DNA of 64,000 nucleotides from Begonia masoniana (Eukaryota > Streptophyta > Magnoliopsida > Cucurbitales > Begoniaceae): NCBI GenBank assembly GCA_022432975.1, contig CM039509.1, positions 19,995,432 through 20,059,431 on the forward strand, given 5' to 3'. Each line of letters opens with the position of its first letter. Within the stretch, counting starts at the first letter, position 1. The translations under genes were made by a program, and so were the position numbers. Positions 36,418 through 46,432 of this stretch are shown here, piece after piece. A model generated the notes under the pieces. It searched no databases, was not told where the DNA came from, and worked only from the letters and a program-made list of their open reading frames with translations.

Positions 36418-36975
36418 ATAAGTGTAACACCCGGATTTACGGGTTTTTGTAAATAAATAATATAATGGCATATTTGTAATTATGTGAAATTAAGTCGGTT
36501 TTATAAAAAGAAAGCGTTATTACGATCCTAATAATTCATAAGGATTTTAAGAAAATTTTGGGAATTTTAGGAGTTTAACGCTAATTTTACAAGAATTACG
36601 GTTATCGTAATATAAAGAGTACTTTGGTAAAAATAGCAAACGAGGTCCGAATTACAAACGGACAGTTTTAAAAGAACCCTGGTAATGAGTGGGAGTCATT
36701 GGTGAAGTAAGGAAATTTGGAGAAGCCAAATCGTTAGCTAATTAACGAAACGAAGGACAAAACAAATTGAAAATCAAAGGAAGGGCAAAATGGTAGTTTG
36801 CAAAGTCAAAATTTTAATTAAAAACATAATTCTTCTTATTCTCCATCACTCCACGCCTTCTCCTGTGCGATTTTTCTCCTCCGGCGATTCCTTCACGGCT
36901 TTCTCCTCTCCAACGGTGATTTCTCCTCTGTTTGTCCTCTGTTCTTCACGTTTTCTTCCCCAAACTCGATTTTAG

Positions 36976-37961
36976 GTAATGTTCTATGGTTTTAGAAAGA
37001 TTATTCATAGTTTTCAGAGCGTTTAATGGTTAGGGTTTCGTTTAGGTTTTGTGAAAAACGTAGTTTAAGGTTAGAAATTGATAGGTTTGACGTATTAGTG
37101 AGTATATTGAACGTATTAAACGTTATTGGACGAAATCTAAAGTGTGTACGGCGTTTTGGTTGAAAAACGGATATTTTAGGTTTGGGAAATTTCCGTCAAT
37201 GGAGTTTAGAAGTTCACGAGCATAAATTGCTCGATAAAAATACCTCGTTGAACTAAGTTAGAATTTTAGGAAAATTTCCTAAGTTAAGGTTTCGTTAAAT
37301 TTTGACGTTTAACGGTTTAAATCTCGTTTTAATGACAACTGTTGTGTTTTGCCTCAGACAAACGATGCTCGTGGACGGAGCTCGAAGTTCAACGCGCACG
37401 AGGTAAGTTCTCGTGACTTACTTGGTCGAGCAGCCTACACCGTATGTCGATGTCGCGTCGAGGATCTCTGGAGAGTTGTTTGTTTATATGCTTTGGTCGG
37501 GTAGATAGGATTAGTTCTTTTATAGGTTATGCTTTTTATAGTCTTGATGGTATGTATGATGTTTGTTTATTTTATGCCTATAACTGTTCATGAATCACAT
37601 ATTTTAAAATAGCATGAAAATGGATTTATACACTTGTTTAAGAAAATGAAATGAATGAACGTAATGAATCAATGTAATCTGTATCTGGTTACGCGAGGTG
37701 GGGCTCAGGCACGGCTGTTACGGGTGCGAGCGTGTACCCCCCCCCCCCCCTCCGTTAGGTGAAGAGGGCAGTCTGACCGCGGGATGTGTCCTCTCCATCT
37801 AATAGGTTGAGACCTCGGTGACATTCTGTCTGCGACGTAATGATAAGAAAATGTTGCATGATTTCTGAAACTCATACGCACAACATGCATTTACATTTAC
37901 GAAACTTACTGAGCTTTTAGCTCATAGTATGTCTGTATGGTGTACGTGATTATGAGACAGG
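36976..37961 (+). other. Predicted splice cascade in the D 5' LTR
   Basis: Donor TTAG|GTAATG at 36976; acceptor GCCTCAG ending 37357; exon 45 nt (37358-37402); donor CGAG|GTAAGT at 37403; acceptor 2 mutated to GGTGTAC at 37945 (still GGTGTAG in the 3' LTR at 52406); microexon 15 nt (37946-37960); donor ACAG|GTGAGG at 37961. The block ACTTACTGAGC lies about 40 nt before acceptor 2. Confidence 0.58.
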
Positions 37962-38439
37962 TGAGGACGACGTTCCTCCTCCTGATGCATAAGTCCAGTT
38001 CGTAAAGAATGGTCGCGGTAGTGTGTTGGCGCAGTCGAGGCGTTTTATGACCCGTGGGGACGTATGTAGGTATTTTGGGTTGTTTTGTGTAAAACATTTG
38101 CAGGTAAATTAATTGTACACTTAGAAACTTTCTAGGGTGTTTGGATCTGGATAGTTGATAGGTTTATATTTTGAAGTTTTTAAACGTTTTGGAAAACTTG
38201 GTTGTAAATGTTTTGTATTAGGGAAATGTTCTGTTTTTAAACATATCCATGCAGTTCGTTTTCGTGAAAATGTATTTCATGATAACTGCGTCTTGAGTCG
38301 GTTCTGAGAGAGACTATGAAGGTGTATAATCGTGATAGAGAATTGGTTAAGTGGTGTTATAATTGTAGGGTTATGCAGGAAGAGAAAGAAGGAAGTAGAA
38401 GGAAAGAAGAGAAAGGAAAAGGAAAAGAGGAGGCATCCT

Positions 38440-38640
38440 CTGGAAAAATTTTCCAGAGGACATGGCGATCGATCGCCCAAGGGTGGGGATCGATCGCCCA
38501 TGGTCGCCACGCTCTGGAAGAATTCCAGAGCGTGTGGTGATCGATCGCCCAATAGGGGCGATCGATCGCCCCTCGTGTTTGTCGCCGCAATCCGTGATCG
38601 CCTGGTGAGGCAATCGCTGGCAAAACCAGCGATCGCCCCT
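38440..38640 (+). repeat. Hairpin-rich block in the D 5' LTR
   Basis: Inverted repeats: CCTCTGGAAAA/TTTTCCAGAGG, CGCTCTGGAAGAATTCCAGAGCG, and several GCGATCGATCGCC arms facing GGGGCGATCGATCGC. The copy in the 3' LTR is at 52870-53085 with fewer CGATCG arms. Confidence 0.85.
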
Positions 38641-38654
38641 TAATTTTTGGGGCA

Positions 38655-40300
38655 TTATGAGTTCCTTGTTATGTCATTTGGACTTACTAATGCCCCTGCA
38701 GCGTTTATGGATTTAATGAACCGAGTCTTCAAGGAGTATCTAGACAAGTTGTTGTAATTTTCATCGACGACATTCTAATTTATTCTAAGACGAAGGAAGA
38801 GCACGAAGAGCAATTGCGGATTGTTCTTGGAATTTTACAACGACACCAGCTTTATCCGAAGTTCACTAAATGTGAATTTTTGCTGGATCGGGTCCGTTTT
38901 CTCGGCCATATTATATAAGAAGAAGGGGTTTCTGTAGATCCAAGAAAAATCTAGGTGGTCAGAGATTGGCCACAGCCTAAGAACGTGCGAGAGGTACGTG
39001 GATTTCTCGGGTTGGTCGGCTATTATCGGAAGTTTATAGAGGGATTCTCGAAGATTGCAGTTCCACTTTTGCGCTTGACTCGGAAGAACGAGAAATTTGT
39101 ATGGTCGGCTGCTTGTGATGACAGTTTTATGGAGTTAAAGCAGAGATTGACCACAGCTCCAGTGTTGACATTGCCTGTTGAAGGTGATAAATTCAGTATA
39201 TATTGCGATGTATCTGGAGTTGGACTCGGTTGTGTATTGATGCAGGAAGGAAAGGTTATCGCGTATGCTTCTCGACAGTTGAAGCCGTATGAGCAGAACT
39301 ATCCTACGCATGATCTGGAGTTAGCAGCCGTGGTCTTCGCAGTGAAGATTTGGAGACATTATTTATATGGGCAGCAGTGCGAGATATTTTCTGACCACAA
39401 AAGCTTGAAGTACTTATTTACACAGAAGGAACATAATATGCGACAAAGAAGGTGGTTGGAGTTCGTGAAAGACTATGATTTCGATATCAAGTACCATCCA
39501 GGAAATGCGAACAAGGTCGCTAATGCTTTAAGCTGAATGCCTTTTGCGAGCCAGCCTTCACTTGCAGCGATGTCGGTAACATTGCGGTCTGAGATTGAGA
39601 GGTTTGATGTTGAGATAATGGCAGAGTTGTCCAGTATGCTTACCAACATTTCTCTCAGGCCGACTATTCTGGATAAAATACGTGAAGCTCAGCAGAAAGA
39701 TATGGAGTGCGAGGAGTTTTGGTTGAGCTTGACATCCGAGGATTCATCAGATTTCCATTTATCAGAGGATGGTATTCTAAAATTCAGGCATAGGTGGTAC
39801 GTGCCAAACTATGAGGAGCTGAAGAAGGAGATATTGGCTGAGGTGCATTCTTCAGCTTATTCTGTGCACCCGGGAAGTACCAAGATGTACCGGGATTTGA
39901 AACAACACTTCTGGTGGCCGAACACGAAGAGGGAAGTTACAAATTATGTTGAAACCTGTTTGGTTTGTCAACAGGTGAAAGCAGAACACCAGAGGCCGGC
40001 TGAAATACTATAGCCACTGCATATTCTAGAGTGGAAATGGGAGCAGATCTCCATGGATTTTATTGTGGGGCTCCCGAGGACGACTAAGGGTCATGATGGC
40101 ATTTGGGTGATCGTGGACCAATTGACAAAGTTGGCTCACTTCTTATCTATGAAGATTACATCTTCTATGGATCATCTCGCCGAGCTTTATGTGCAGGAGG
40201 TCGTGAGATTGCACGGAGTACCAGTTTCGACTGTCTCAGACTGAGATCCGAGGTTTATATCGAAGTTCTGGAAGAGTTTGCACAAAGCTATGGGAACTCA
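38655..40300 (+). pseudogene. pol: pol of element D, 5' part (RT end, RNase H, integrase start)
   Basis: Begins in RT at [20 protein letters not shown] one-base loss near 38752 shifts the frame in the [17 protein letters not shown] region. RNase H ([11 protein letters not shown]) and integrase HHCC ([16 protein letters not shown]) follow. Stops at 38952 (TAG), 39534 (TGA), 40011 (TAG) and 40242 (TGA) stand where sister copies have CAG or CGA, so each can be a single C-to-T change. The frame is cut at 40300 by element E with target duplication ACTCA, and resumes at 51257. Confidence 0.9.
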
Positions 40301-41123
40301 TGTGACGACCCCAATCCCAACCCCGTAGGGCCGCCACGGACTTGCCGTGACATAACTATTACCTAAGCCCTCGTATTTCTCATAAACTTTTTCATTTTTA
40401 CTTAACACTTTAAAGAAAACGGATCTAGACAATTGACTAACCTCTAACAACCTTTAGGGACTAACTTTGACTTAAACATTAAACATTTGAGCGTAAAACA
40501 TTACGACTTTTAAAACATTTAAAACTAGACTAAAACCATTAATAACTTAAAACAAATAAAACATTTAAAACAATTAAAGTAAGATCAAGGAAACACGACA
40601 CTATATATCCTATACTCAAGAAAACAACTGCGTGGATCGCTCTAAAAAATCGAGCCGTATACTTACTGTTTTAAAATAACCAAACAGTTCCAGTAAAATT
40701 CTAAAATTTAAACTCCACATTCTAAACAATCTACTACTACATCAAAACTCGACTGTTCATACATTTTTCTATCAAAACCTCTAATCTACATACTTAAACA
40801 CTTTGATACTTCACAAATTAAACCTACACGTAGACCTACTAACCAACAAACTAACTCACATCATTCGACATACATCATTCAAGCCATCGGATCATCAAGC
40901 CAAAACACACCCCGTCGCCACGAGCACCACCCATCGACCACCTATTCCTTGTCATCATGAGGAACTCTCACCTTCACACCTGTCACCTACATCATACAAC
41001 ATAAACAGTAAGCCTAATGCTTAGTAAGAGGATGCTCTATGGATAACTTATGCATGAATGCGTGACTTTTCATAAAACATGTTTATTTCGTTTCGTTTTG
41101 TTTCGTAAAAATCTTTTTCTTGT

Positions 41124-43744
41124 ACCGTGAAAAACATTCATTTAGTCCCGTGAGAAACATTCATTTAGTCCCGTGAGAAACATTCATTTAGTCCCGTGAG
41201 AAACATTCATTTAGTCCCGTGAGAAACATTCATTTAGTCCCGTGAGAAACATTCATTTAGTCCCGTGAGAAACATTCATTTAGTCCCGTGAGAAACATTC
41301 ATTTAGTCCCGTGAGAAACATTCATTTAGTCCCGTGAGAAACATTCATTTAGTCCCGTGAGAAACATTCATTTAGTCCCGTGAGAAACATTCATTTAGTC
41401 CCGTGAGAAACATACAGTCAGACCCGTGAGAAACATACAGTCAGACCCGTGAGAAACATTCATTTAGTCCCGTGAGAAACATTCATTTAGTCCCGTGAGA
41501 AACATTCATTTAGTCCCGTGAGAAACATTCATTTAGTCCCGTGAGAAACATTCATTTAGTCCCGTGAGAAACATACAGTCAGACCCGTGAGAAACATACA
41601 GTCAGACCCGTGAGAAACATTCATTTAGTCCCGTGAGAAACATTCATTTAGTCCCGTGAGAAACATTCATTAGTCCCGTGAGAAACATTCATTTAGTCCC
41701 GTGAGAAACATTCATTTAGTCCCGTGAGAAACATACAGTCAGACCCGTGAGAAACATTCATTTAGTCCCGTGAGAAACATTCATTTAGTCCCGTGAGAAA
41801 CATTCATTTAGTCCCGTGAGAAACATTCATTTAGTCCCGTGAGAAACATTCATTTAGTCCCGTGAGAAACATTCATTTAGTCCCGTGAGAAACATTCATT
41901 TAGTCCCGTGAGAAACATTCATTTAGTCCCGTGAGAAACATTCATTTAGTCCCGTGAGAAACATTCATTTAGTCCCGTGAGAAACATTCATTTAGTCCCG
42001 TGAGAAACATTCATTTAGTCCCGTGAGAAACATACAGTCAGACCCGTGAGAAACATACAGTCAGACCCGTGAGAAACATTCATTTAGTCCCGTGAGAAAC
42101 ATTCATTTAGTCCCGTGAGAAACATTCATTTAGTCCCGTGAGAAACATTCATTTAGTCCCGTGAGAAACATACAGTCAGACCCGTGAGAAACATTCATTT
42201 AGTCCCGTGAGAAACATTCATTTAGTCCCGTGAGAAACATTCATTTAGTCCCGTGAGAAACATTCATTTAGTCCCGTGAGAAACATTCATTTAGTCCCGT
42301 GAGAAACATTCATTTAGTCCCGTGAGAAACATTCATTTAGTCCCGTGAGAAACATTCATTTAGTCCCGTGAGAAACATTCATTTAGTCCCGTGAGAAACA
42401 TTCATTTAGTCCCGTGAGAAACATTCATTTAGTCCCGTGAGAAACATTCATTTAGTCCCGTGAGAAACATACAGTCAGACCCGTGAGAAACATACAGTCA
42501 GACCCGTGAGAAACATTCATTTAGTCCCGTGAGAAACATTCATTTAGTCCCGTGAGAAACATTCATTTAGTCCCGTGAGAAACATTCATTTAGTCCCGTG
42601 AGAAACATACAGTCAGACCCGTGAGAAACATACAGTCAGACCCGTGAGAAACATTCATTTAGTCCCGTGAGAAACATTCATTAGTCCCGTGAGAAACATT
42701 CATTTAGTCCCGTGAGAAACATTCATTTAGTCCCGTGAGAAACATACAGTCAGACCCGTGAGAAACATTCATTTAGTCCCGTGAGAAACATACAGTCAGA
42801 CCCGTGAGAAACATTCATTAGTCCCGTGAGAAACATACAGTCAGACCCGTGAGAAACATTCATTAGTCCCGTGAGAAACATTCATTTAGTCCCGTGAGAA
42901 ACATTCATTAGTCCCGTGAGAAACATACAGTCAGACCCGTGAGAAACATTCATTTAGTCCCGTGAGAAACATTCATTTAGTCCCGTGAGAAACATACAGT
43001 CAGACCCGTGAGAAACATACAGTCAGACCCGTGAGAAACATACAGTCAGACCCGTGAGAAACATTCATTTAGTCCCGTGAGAAACATTCATTTAGTCCCG
43101 TGAGAAACATACAGTCAGACCCGTGAGAAACATACAGTCAGACCCGTGAGAAACATACAGTCAGACCCGTGAGAAACATTCATTTAGTCCCGTGAGAAAC
43201 ATACAGTCAGACCCGTGAGAAACATACAGTCAGACCCGTGAGAAACATACAGTCAGACCCGTGAGAAACATACAGTCAGACCCGTGAGAAACATTCATTT
43301 AGTCCCGTGAGAAACATTCATTAGTCCCGTGAGAAACATACAGTCAGACCCGTGAGAAACATACAGTCAGACCCGTGAGAAACATTCATTTAGTCCCGTG
43401 AGAAACATTCATTTAGTCCCGTGAGAAACATTCATTTAGTCCCGTGAGAAACATTCATTTAGTCCCGTGAGAAACATTCATTTAGTCCCGTGAGAAACAT
43501 TCATTAGTCCCGTGAGAAACATTCATTTAGTCCCGTGAGAAACATTCATTAGTCCCGTGAGAAACATTCATTTAGTCCCGTGAGAAACATTCATTTAGTC
43601 CCGTGAGAAACATTCATTTAGTCCCGTAAGAAACATTCATTTAGTCCCGTGAGAAACATACAGTCAGACCCGTGAGAAACATACAGTCAGACCCGTGAGA
43701 AACATACAGTCAGACCCGTGAGAAACATACACGTGAGAATCATA
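41124..43744 (-). repeat. 23-bp tandem array, about 113 units of three kinds
   Basis: Units are GTGAGAAACA plus TTCATTTAGTCCC (23 bp, majority), TACAGTCAGACCC (23 bp) or TTCATTAGTCCC (22 bp). Only the second half varies; the first ten bases are constant. The kinds alternate irregularly, with runs of one to about thirteen. The array lies in predicted intron 2 and has no counterpart in the 5' LTR of E, where that whole part is deleted. Confidence 0.95.
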
Positions 43745-44007
43745 CATCATTCACTTGATCGTTCTTTACTTCAACGTTTCACATATCCTCTTTGAATCAT
43801 TATCGTTCAATTCATCGTAAAAACATGCTCGTAAATAGTTCGTATGCACCTTTTATAAAACATGATGCATGAGGAATTCATTGACATATCATCAACCATT
43901 CACAACGTACATGGACATGCTTTACTCATAACGAACTTAACAAACCACTACTAACTAACATTCTAGGCTACCCGACTCATTAAACCCACAGTCAGAAAAT
44001 CATCATT

Positions 44008-45050
44008 GATGTGCCCCGTAGGCCCATTACACGATCCCAGACCCGAGTCCACAATTTGACTAACACACTTGTCTCTTTTGCAGGTCATGGTCGTGTGAAG
44101 ACTTGGAGGACACCGTGGATGACTTGAAGTGGGAGATTAAAGCTGGAGACGTTGACCAACCGAAGCATCTCCTCATGTGGAAAGACTAAAGAGACACCTT
44201 AATGCTCACATGGGAATTTGTCTTCCCGAGCTTTAATATTTGTTGCTTTTTTGAAATTTCAAACTTATTGGCAAACGTTGGCCTTCTTGTTTAAACTTTA
44301 TTAGATGCATGTTAGGATTAGATGCATGTTAGGATTAGATGAATGATAGGATTAGTTGGTGGCTTGGTTTGGCCCATTGAAGTTGAAGACATGGCTCAAG
44401 CCCACATGGTGACCATCATTCCTCTTCCAAGTCTAAGTCCAAGCCCAAGCCCGAACCCAAGCCCACCATTAGGTCTATATATTCATGGCATTGGTGTTTA
44501 TAACTTTTTTTGGTTGATTTATGAGCACCCACGGATTTCTCTCTCAATAGAAGAAGAAGCTTGGAGCAAAGAACTTCCAAGGTAAGCTCGGTTGACAACA
44601 ACCGAGGGGTTGCGCCCCCGAACCATTCTTCTAGCTTGGTAGCTAGTTGGAGTGGATTTTGCCACCTCCTTCTCCACTCTTTTGAGAGCGGTAAACAGCA
44701 AGGAGTGGTCTTAACCGGTTCCTTGAATCGAGTTTTCTTCCTTGGAAGAAACTCTTGCCGGAAGCTCCATTGAAGCACTCACCGGCCGATTTTCGGAAAA
44801 CATTCCATAAATCCTTCATCTTAACGAATCTGGACCACGACTTTCACCAGCACACACCTCACTCACTTCACAAGATTCACCTAAAATTTCATTAAATTTC
44901 AAGCACGTTTGATATTTCTTTTACATTTTCCATTCTCAGTTTTCTCGGATTTGTGTCACCCGGAGCTAACCGGTCTTCTTCGAGTTCTTGAGTCCTATTT
45001 GCAGGTCGGAGCTCATCAATCATCGAAGACACAAAATCCTAACGTTGTCA
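44008..45050 (+). other. Inserted block in the E LTR with promoter- and splice-like signals
   Basis: About 1 kb not expected from other LTRs of this type. Plus-strand signals: CTATATATTC near 44467, a following exon-like stretch, donor CCAAG|GTAAGC near 44580, and acceptor CTATTTGCAG|GTCGG near 45004. It also has ATTAGATGCATGTTAGG tandem copies (44304-44340) and a proline-rich chance frame. It may be a solo LTR of another family (TG...CA ends), but I find no target duplication and the edges are approximate. Confidence 0.4.
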
Positions 45051-45966
45051 CAATGTAGGGCCTTAAGGGCCGGAAACCTAACATCCACTTACCTGGCGTC
45101 CTAGCTATGCCGAGCACCGTCCTTGAAGAGCTTGGCTTACCTAAGGCATTTCATAGCACGACATTAGTATTAATCTAAATCATCCATTTCAAAGCTAAAC
45201 GAGATCCCGAGCTAAGACAATTTCTTCAAAAACTCTAACTCATTTCGCTCGGGCATATCTAAACTCTTATTCTCGTGAAAACATCTCAAATTACTATTTC
45301 TAACCTAATCCAACTAAAATCTAATTAAATGGGCCACTAATTTGGGTTCGGTAAAAATCGACCCGAAACTCAAACGCGCGTAACTTTTGCGTCGGTTATC
45401 GGAATCAAACGATTCCAGCGGCCACGTACTCCTCTAATAACCTATTTTAATCTGCCAAAAGGAATTTTAAAACAAATAATTGGAACTAGGTCAAAAAAGG
45501 CAAAACCTGAACTGCCCCTTTTACCCAAAATTTCTCTTTTCTAATTTTTTATTAAATTCCACATATTTCTTCACCAATCGACCACATCTACCCTCAATTA
45601 GAATAATCTAACCAAAAATCGAAGTTTCCAATTAAGAAAACCCTAAGCCCTAATTCGGGTCCCCTGTTTCCAGCACAATCCGAGCACCATGCTGCTCGGC
45701 GACCTACGCCGGTATTAAGCTCGGCAATGCAACGTTGAAAGCAACCAAAAACGGCCGGCGATCGGAGCTCAATCGAGCTCGTCACGCACAGCCCTAAACC
45801 GAACCGAAAGGAGGAGAAAAACGAGCCATACCGGTCGGGTTTCGCGTGGAGATGGCCGGAGATCGCACGTCGCCGTCGTCTGGCCTGAAAACGGCGAGAA
45901 ATCACCGTCGTCGGAGGAGGAGAGCCGCCGTCTCCCTCGTCTGTCTCGGCGTCGGGCTGGAGCTCG

Positions 45967-46000
45967 AACAACAGAATGGCCTTTGGGCCATTCTGTTGTT
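45967..46000 (-). repeat. Perfect 15-bp stem, 4-nt loop hairpin in the E LTR
   Basis: Arms AACAACAGAATGGCC and GGCCATTCTGTTGTT with loop TTTG. The 5' LTR has the same arms at 50803-50836 with loop TTCA. It lies next to an (AAT)n run and, in sense, at the expected start of transcription. Confidence 0.85.
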
Positions 46001-46008
46001 TTATGTTA

Positions 46009-46010
46009 TT

Positions 46011-46046
<36 letters not shown>
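46009..46046. repeat. (ATA/TAA)n microsatellite
   Basis: About a dozen AAT-type triplets; the counterpart in the 5' LTR is at 50846-50883 with a different repeat number. Confidence 0.9.
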
Positions 46047-46047
<1 letters not shown>

Positions 46048-46174
46048 CAATAATAAAACTAATCATTAATTAATCCTCATTTATCGTTTTTCCCTCCCGT
46101 GTTTTCCAACCATTTCGTCTTTCGCTAAATTTCGTATATCTCCACAAATTCCAATTTAATCTTAGAGTTCTTAC

Positions 46175-46364
46175 AAAACTCACCGTTCCCAAAACGGACT
46201 TATTTTGCTATTTTTACAAATTGATATACTAAAAGGGTAAAACGGGAACTCTAGCATTACTCTTCTCGATTTGGGTTTCTAAAATTCCACTTATTCTTCT
46301 ACAAATCCCCATAAATTTCTAGGGTCCTAATAAAACTATCCGCTCGCAAAACGGACCTAATTTA
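46175..46364 (-). promoter_or_regulatory. Duplicated GGTCCG...CGGA module in E U3
   Basis: In sense, copy 1 (46364 to 46331) reads AGGTCCGTTTTGCGAGCGGA and copy 2 (46206 to 46175) AAGTCCGTTTTGGGAACGG, each followed by GTTTT. Copies are about 160 bp apart, near 50 and 210 bp from the LTR start. The 5' LTR has the same pair near 51200 and 51040. Confidence 0.5.
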
Positions 46365-46417
46365 CTTATTTACAAAAATAGCCTTGGAGCGAAAACCCGA
46401 AAAACTCGGGTGTTACA

Positions 46418-46432
46418 TCCTTCCCTCCTTAA
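46418..46432 (-). promoter_or_regulatory. Polypurine tract of E
   Basis: The minus strand reads AAGGAGGGAAGGA directly before the 3' LTR. Confidence 0.82.

Larger units (their letters stand above)
36423..38654 (+). repeat. 5' LTR of element D, 3'-truncated
   Basis: Starts TGTAACACCCGGATTTACGG. Contains the duplicated GGTCCG module (36637-36670 and a weaker copy near 36495), a CT-rich exon (about 36835-36975), the splice cascade, a C13 run (37738-37750) and a hairpin block (38440-38640). It stops at TTTTTGGGGCATT, where RT sequence takes over. Confidence 0.88.
40301..46417 (-). repeat. 3' LTR of element E (6.1 kb)
   Basis: TGTGACGACCCC at 40301 to ACTCGGGTGTTACA ending 46417. The ends (40301-40790 and about 45250-46417) match the 5' LTR. 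Between them lie a tandem array (41124-43744) and a block with its own promoter-like features (44008-45050). The predicted cascade reads, in sense: acceptor 1 ending 45141, exon 48 nt (45140-45093), donor CCAG|GTAAGT at 45092, acceptor 2 ending 40987, microexon 15 nt (40986-40972), donor GAAG|GTGAGA at 40971. Confidence 0.88.

Noticed and set aside
36790..36975. 60-codon frame starting ATG in the D LTR
   Set aside because: It covers the CT-rich predicted exon 1 and ends in TAG exactly at donor 1. No counterpart frame with ATG exists in A or C.
37738..37750. Poly-C runs (also 52197-52214 and 53821-53834) as possible G-quadruplex sites
   Set aside because: They are plain homopolymers whose length probably varies by slippage or sequencing error; no spaced G-tract pattern is conserved among the LTRs.
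38357..38655. Frames of about 90 codons rich in DRSP repeats (also 52569-53075)
   Set aside because: They read through the hairpin block of the D LTR; the repeats come from CGATCG palindromes, not from a protein family.
41124..43744. CRISPR-like regular repeats
   Set aside because: Units are directly adjacent 23-mers with no unique spacers and the DNA is a plant LTR, so this is a tandem array, not a CRISPR.
45594..45971. 125-codon frame present in both E LTRs (also 50430-50807)
   Set aside because: It opens with TTG, not ATG; the pair is expected because LTRs are duplicates; and the differences between the two copies mostly change amino acids, so there is no sign of selection for a protein.
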